DNA of 64,000 nucleotides from JAITVM01 sp031551135 (GTDB taxonomy: Bacteria > Bacillota > Clostridia > Lachnospirales > JAITVM01), in assembly GCA_031551135.1 (NCBI GenBank), contig JAVBOA010000027.1:40769-104768 (forward strand), in the 5' to 3' direction. Position numbers and translations under genes: made by a program. The number at the start of each line of letters is the position of its first letter. The first letter of the stretch is position 1. Below are positions 62,580 to 64,000 of this stretch, one piece after another. The notes under the pieces were generated by a model. That model was not told where the DNA came from and searched no databases. It saw only the letters and a list, made by a program, of their open reading frames with translations.

Positions 62580-63257
62580 ATGTATTTCTTACATGAAAAT
62601 ATAAATTTTAATTTAGTTTACAGCAATACAAAAAGCATACGAATTTCCTTTTCACCAACAAACAACGCAATCACCATTGTTTCTCCTAAAAACTATAAAT
62701 TGAAAACAATTAAAAATATAATCAGCCAAAAAATTGACTGGATAAAAGAAAAGCAATCCGAAACCGGCTATCATTTTATTAATTACATAGATGGCGAAGA
62801 ACATTTGCTTTTCGGAAAAAAATATATTCTGCAAATAAAATCTCTTAATAATTCGAATGAGAATAAAAATTCACTCAAAATAGAGAACGAAAATTTTATT
62901 TTAACTCAAAAAACAGAACTTGATTATTATAAAAAAGAGGCTCTTTTCGAAAAATTTTACAAAGAGGAATTAATGTTGATTTTATCCATAATAGTCAAAA
63001 AATATGAATATATCCTAAACGTAAATGTTAATTCCTTTAAGATTAAAAAAATGCGTACAAAATGGGGTTCTTGCAATATTACAAATTCTAATATCTGGCT
63101 TAATTTAATGCTTGCAAAAAAATCAATTGCCTGTATAGAACTCGTTGTTTTGCATGAAATAATACATTTTTTCGAAAAAAATCATAATGCAAGATTTTAT
63201 AATTATCTCGATAAATATCTGCCGGATTGGAGAAAGACAGCGGAAGAATTGCGATGA
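62580..63257 (+). CDS. YgjP/SprT-like zinc metallopeptidase (DUF45)
   Basis: A 225-residue protein of the YgjP family. The zinc motif HEIIH (VVLHEIIHFFEKNHNARF) with the follow-on His is intact, and the upstream MRTKWGSCNITNSNIWLNLM signature is conserved. The N-terminal half is typical of the family. Function is probably proteolytic; physiological substrates are unknown. TAGGAG precedes the ATG. Confidence 0.88.
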   Translation: MYFLHENINFNLVYSNTKSIRISFSPTNNAITIVSPKNYKLKTIKNIISQKIDWIKEKQSETGYHFINYIDGEEHLLFGKKYILQIKSLNNSNENKNSLKIENENFILTQKTELDYYKKEALFEKFYKEELMLILSIIVKKYEYILNVNVNSFKIKKMRTKWGSCNITNSNIWLNLMLAKKSIACIELVVLHEIIHFFEKNHNARFYNYLDKYLPDWRKTAEELR

Positions 63258-63500
63258 TAAAATGTTTTTGATAAAATAAAAAATACAAGGAGGATTGAAA
63301 CTGCAATAAAAATTATATATAAATGTATCGAATAGTATAGAATAAATATCTAAAATGCTTTCGAATCGTTATATTTGGAAATATTAAAACAAACACTATA
63401 AGAATTAAATGTACAAGGTTCAGTCATCATTATCTATATGTTTTCATTCAGAGTTTTGGGTTTAAAAAATATAAAAACAAAATCAAAGAGGAATTGAAAA

Positions 63501-64000
63501 ATGAAAGCCTATAAAACAGAAATAAAGCTGACAAAAGACCAACAAATAAAGCTAAAAAAGACAATCGGCGTTTGTAGATACATTTATAATTTTTATATTT
63601 TTCACAATAAAGAAATCTATGAGAAAGAGAAGCGCTTCGTCACAGCCAATGATTTTTCAAAATGGCTAAATAATAATTATTTGCACAATAACCCTGACAA
63701 GGCATGGATAAAAGAAGTATCCAGCAAGGCGGTAAAGCAATCTATCGTGCATGCGGAACAAGCTTTTAAGCGATTTTTTAAAGGTCTAAGTGGCTTTCCA
63801 AAATTCAAGAAAAAAAGAAACCAAGATGTAAAAATGTATTTTGTGAAAACAGATGCAAAGACCATTATCAAATGCGAAAGGCATAGAATACAAATACCGA
63901 CAATTGGTTATGTAAGGCTGAAAGAATATGGTTATCTACCTACGGATAAAATCATTAAAAGCGGAACGCTGTCCATAAAAGCCAATAAATTTTATGTTTC
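63501..64000 (+). CDS. tnpB: TnpB-like (IS605/IS1341 OrfB) protein, truncated by the window edge
   Basis: The frame is open from ATG 63501 to the end, giving 166 residues. It begins MKAYKTEIKLTKDQQIKLKK, then TIGVCRYIYNFYI, AVKQSIVHAEQAFKRFF and FPKFKKKRNQ, the standard N-terminal part of TnpB. The RuvC residues and zinc ribbon would lie beyond the window. AAAGAGG precedes the start. No TnpA gene lies upstream (63258-63500 is empty), so it may be a solo IS1341-type element. TnpB proteins are RNA-guided nucleases ancestral to Cas12. Confidence 0.88.
   Translation, partial: MKAYKTEIKLTKDQQIKLKKTIGVCRYIYNFYIFHNKEIYEKEKRFVTANDFSKWLNNNYLHNNPDKAWIKEVSSKAVKQSIVHAEQAFKRFFKGLSGFPKFKKKRNQDVKMYFVKTDAKTIIKCERHRIQIPTIGYVRLKEYGYLPTDKIIKSGTLSIKANKFYV

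Noticed and set aside
1..64000. CRISPR arrays, rRNA genes and replication origin
   Set aside because: The only dispersed repeats are the palindromic MITEs at irregular spacing. No array, rRNA or DnaA-box cluster was seen.

Overview
The window looks like the chromosome of an anaerobic, low-GC, spore-lineage Clostridia-type Firmicute. AT-rich codon use, strong Shine-Dalgarno sequences, many GTG and TTG starts, rubrerythrin, hydroxylamine reductase with an Fnr-type regulator, a CPC_1213-type small protein, YesMN-type regulators and TnpB all point that way. Species cannot be named from the sequence.

Region 1 (1-13.75 kb) is a mobile and defence island. It holds the tail of a sigma/HTH protein, a GC-rich structured-RNA candidate, a DUF6870-like small gene and three translationally coupled large serine recombinases (911-5731). 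A near-identical 25-bp sequence then appears twice, at 5840-5864 and 13047-13071. It brackets a 7.2-kb cargo block: a short TetR protein, a Gabija-like OLD nuclease plus UvrD helicase pair, and a three-gene operon (DUF488, DUF488, dual-OB protein). The second copy cuts into a PstS-like gene that is also frameshifted and split by a miniature element. The likely reading is two elements integrated in tandem into one target gene.

Region 2 (13.9-31 kb) has a Fur-family regulator with a QueD-like protein, then a carbohydrate locus on the minus strand: solute-binding protein, two permeases, FAD oxidoreductase, GH5-like and GH42 glycosidases. An M14 peptidase, a YesN/YesM two-component pair and an AraC regulator lie upstream, and a second FAD oxidoreductase is divergent from them.

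Region 3 (31-49 kb) contains HelD, an RCC1-repeat lipoprotein, tRNA-Ser(GCU), a Pr6Pr membrane protein, a BusR-like regulator with an OpuC-type osmolyte ABC transporter, a MORN-repeat membrane protein, an ABM monooxygenase, ferredoxin-Hcp with a divergent Crp/Fnr regulator, rubrerythrin, an amino-acid-binding lipoprotein and a stand-alone HisH/HisF pair.

Region 4 (49-64 kb) contains DUF2500, a CPC_1213-type gene, guanine deaminase behind a guanine-class riboswitch whose architecture predicts induction by ligand, a copper-amine-oxidase-N-domain secreted protein, an M16 peptidase pair, lgt, ung, an SH3 secreted protein, an epimerase, a UvrA2-like ABC protein, a YgjP-like metallopeptidase and a TnpB gene running off the end.

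Across the whole window about ten long (95-112 bp) and several short (about 32-42 bp) copies of one palindromic miniature element are scattered. Nearly all are flanked by copy-specific 3-bp TNA duplications, so this is a recently active MITE family. It has interrupted one gene, recoded the end of another and landed inside the carbohydrate operon.
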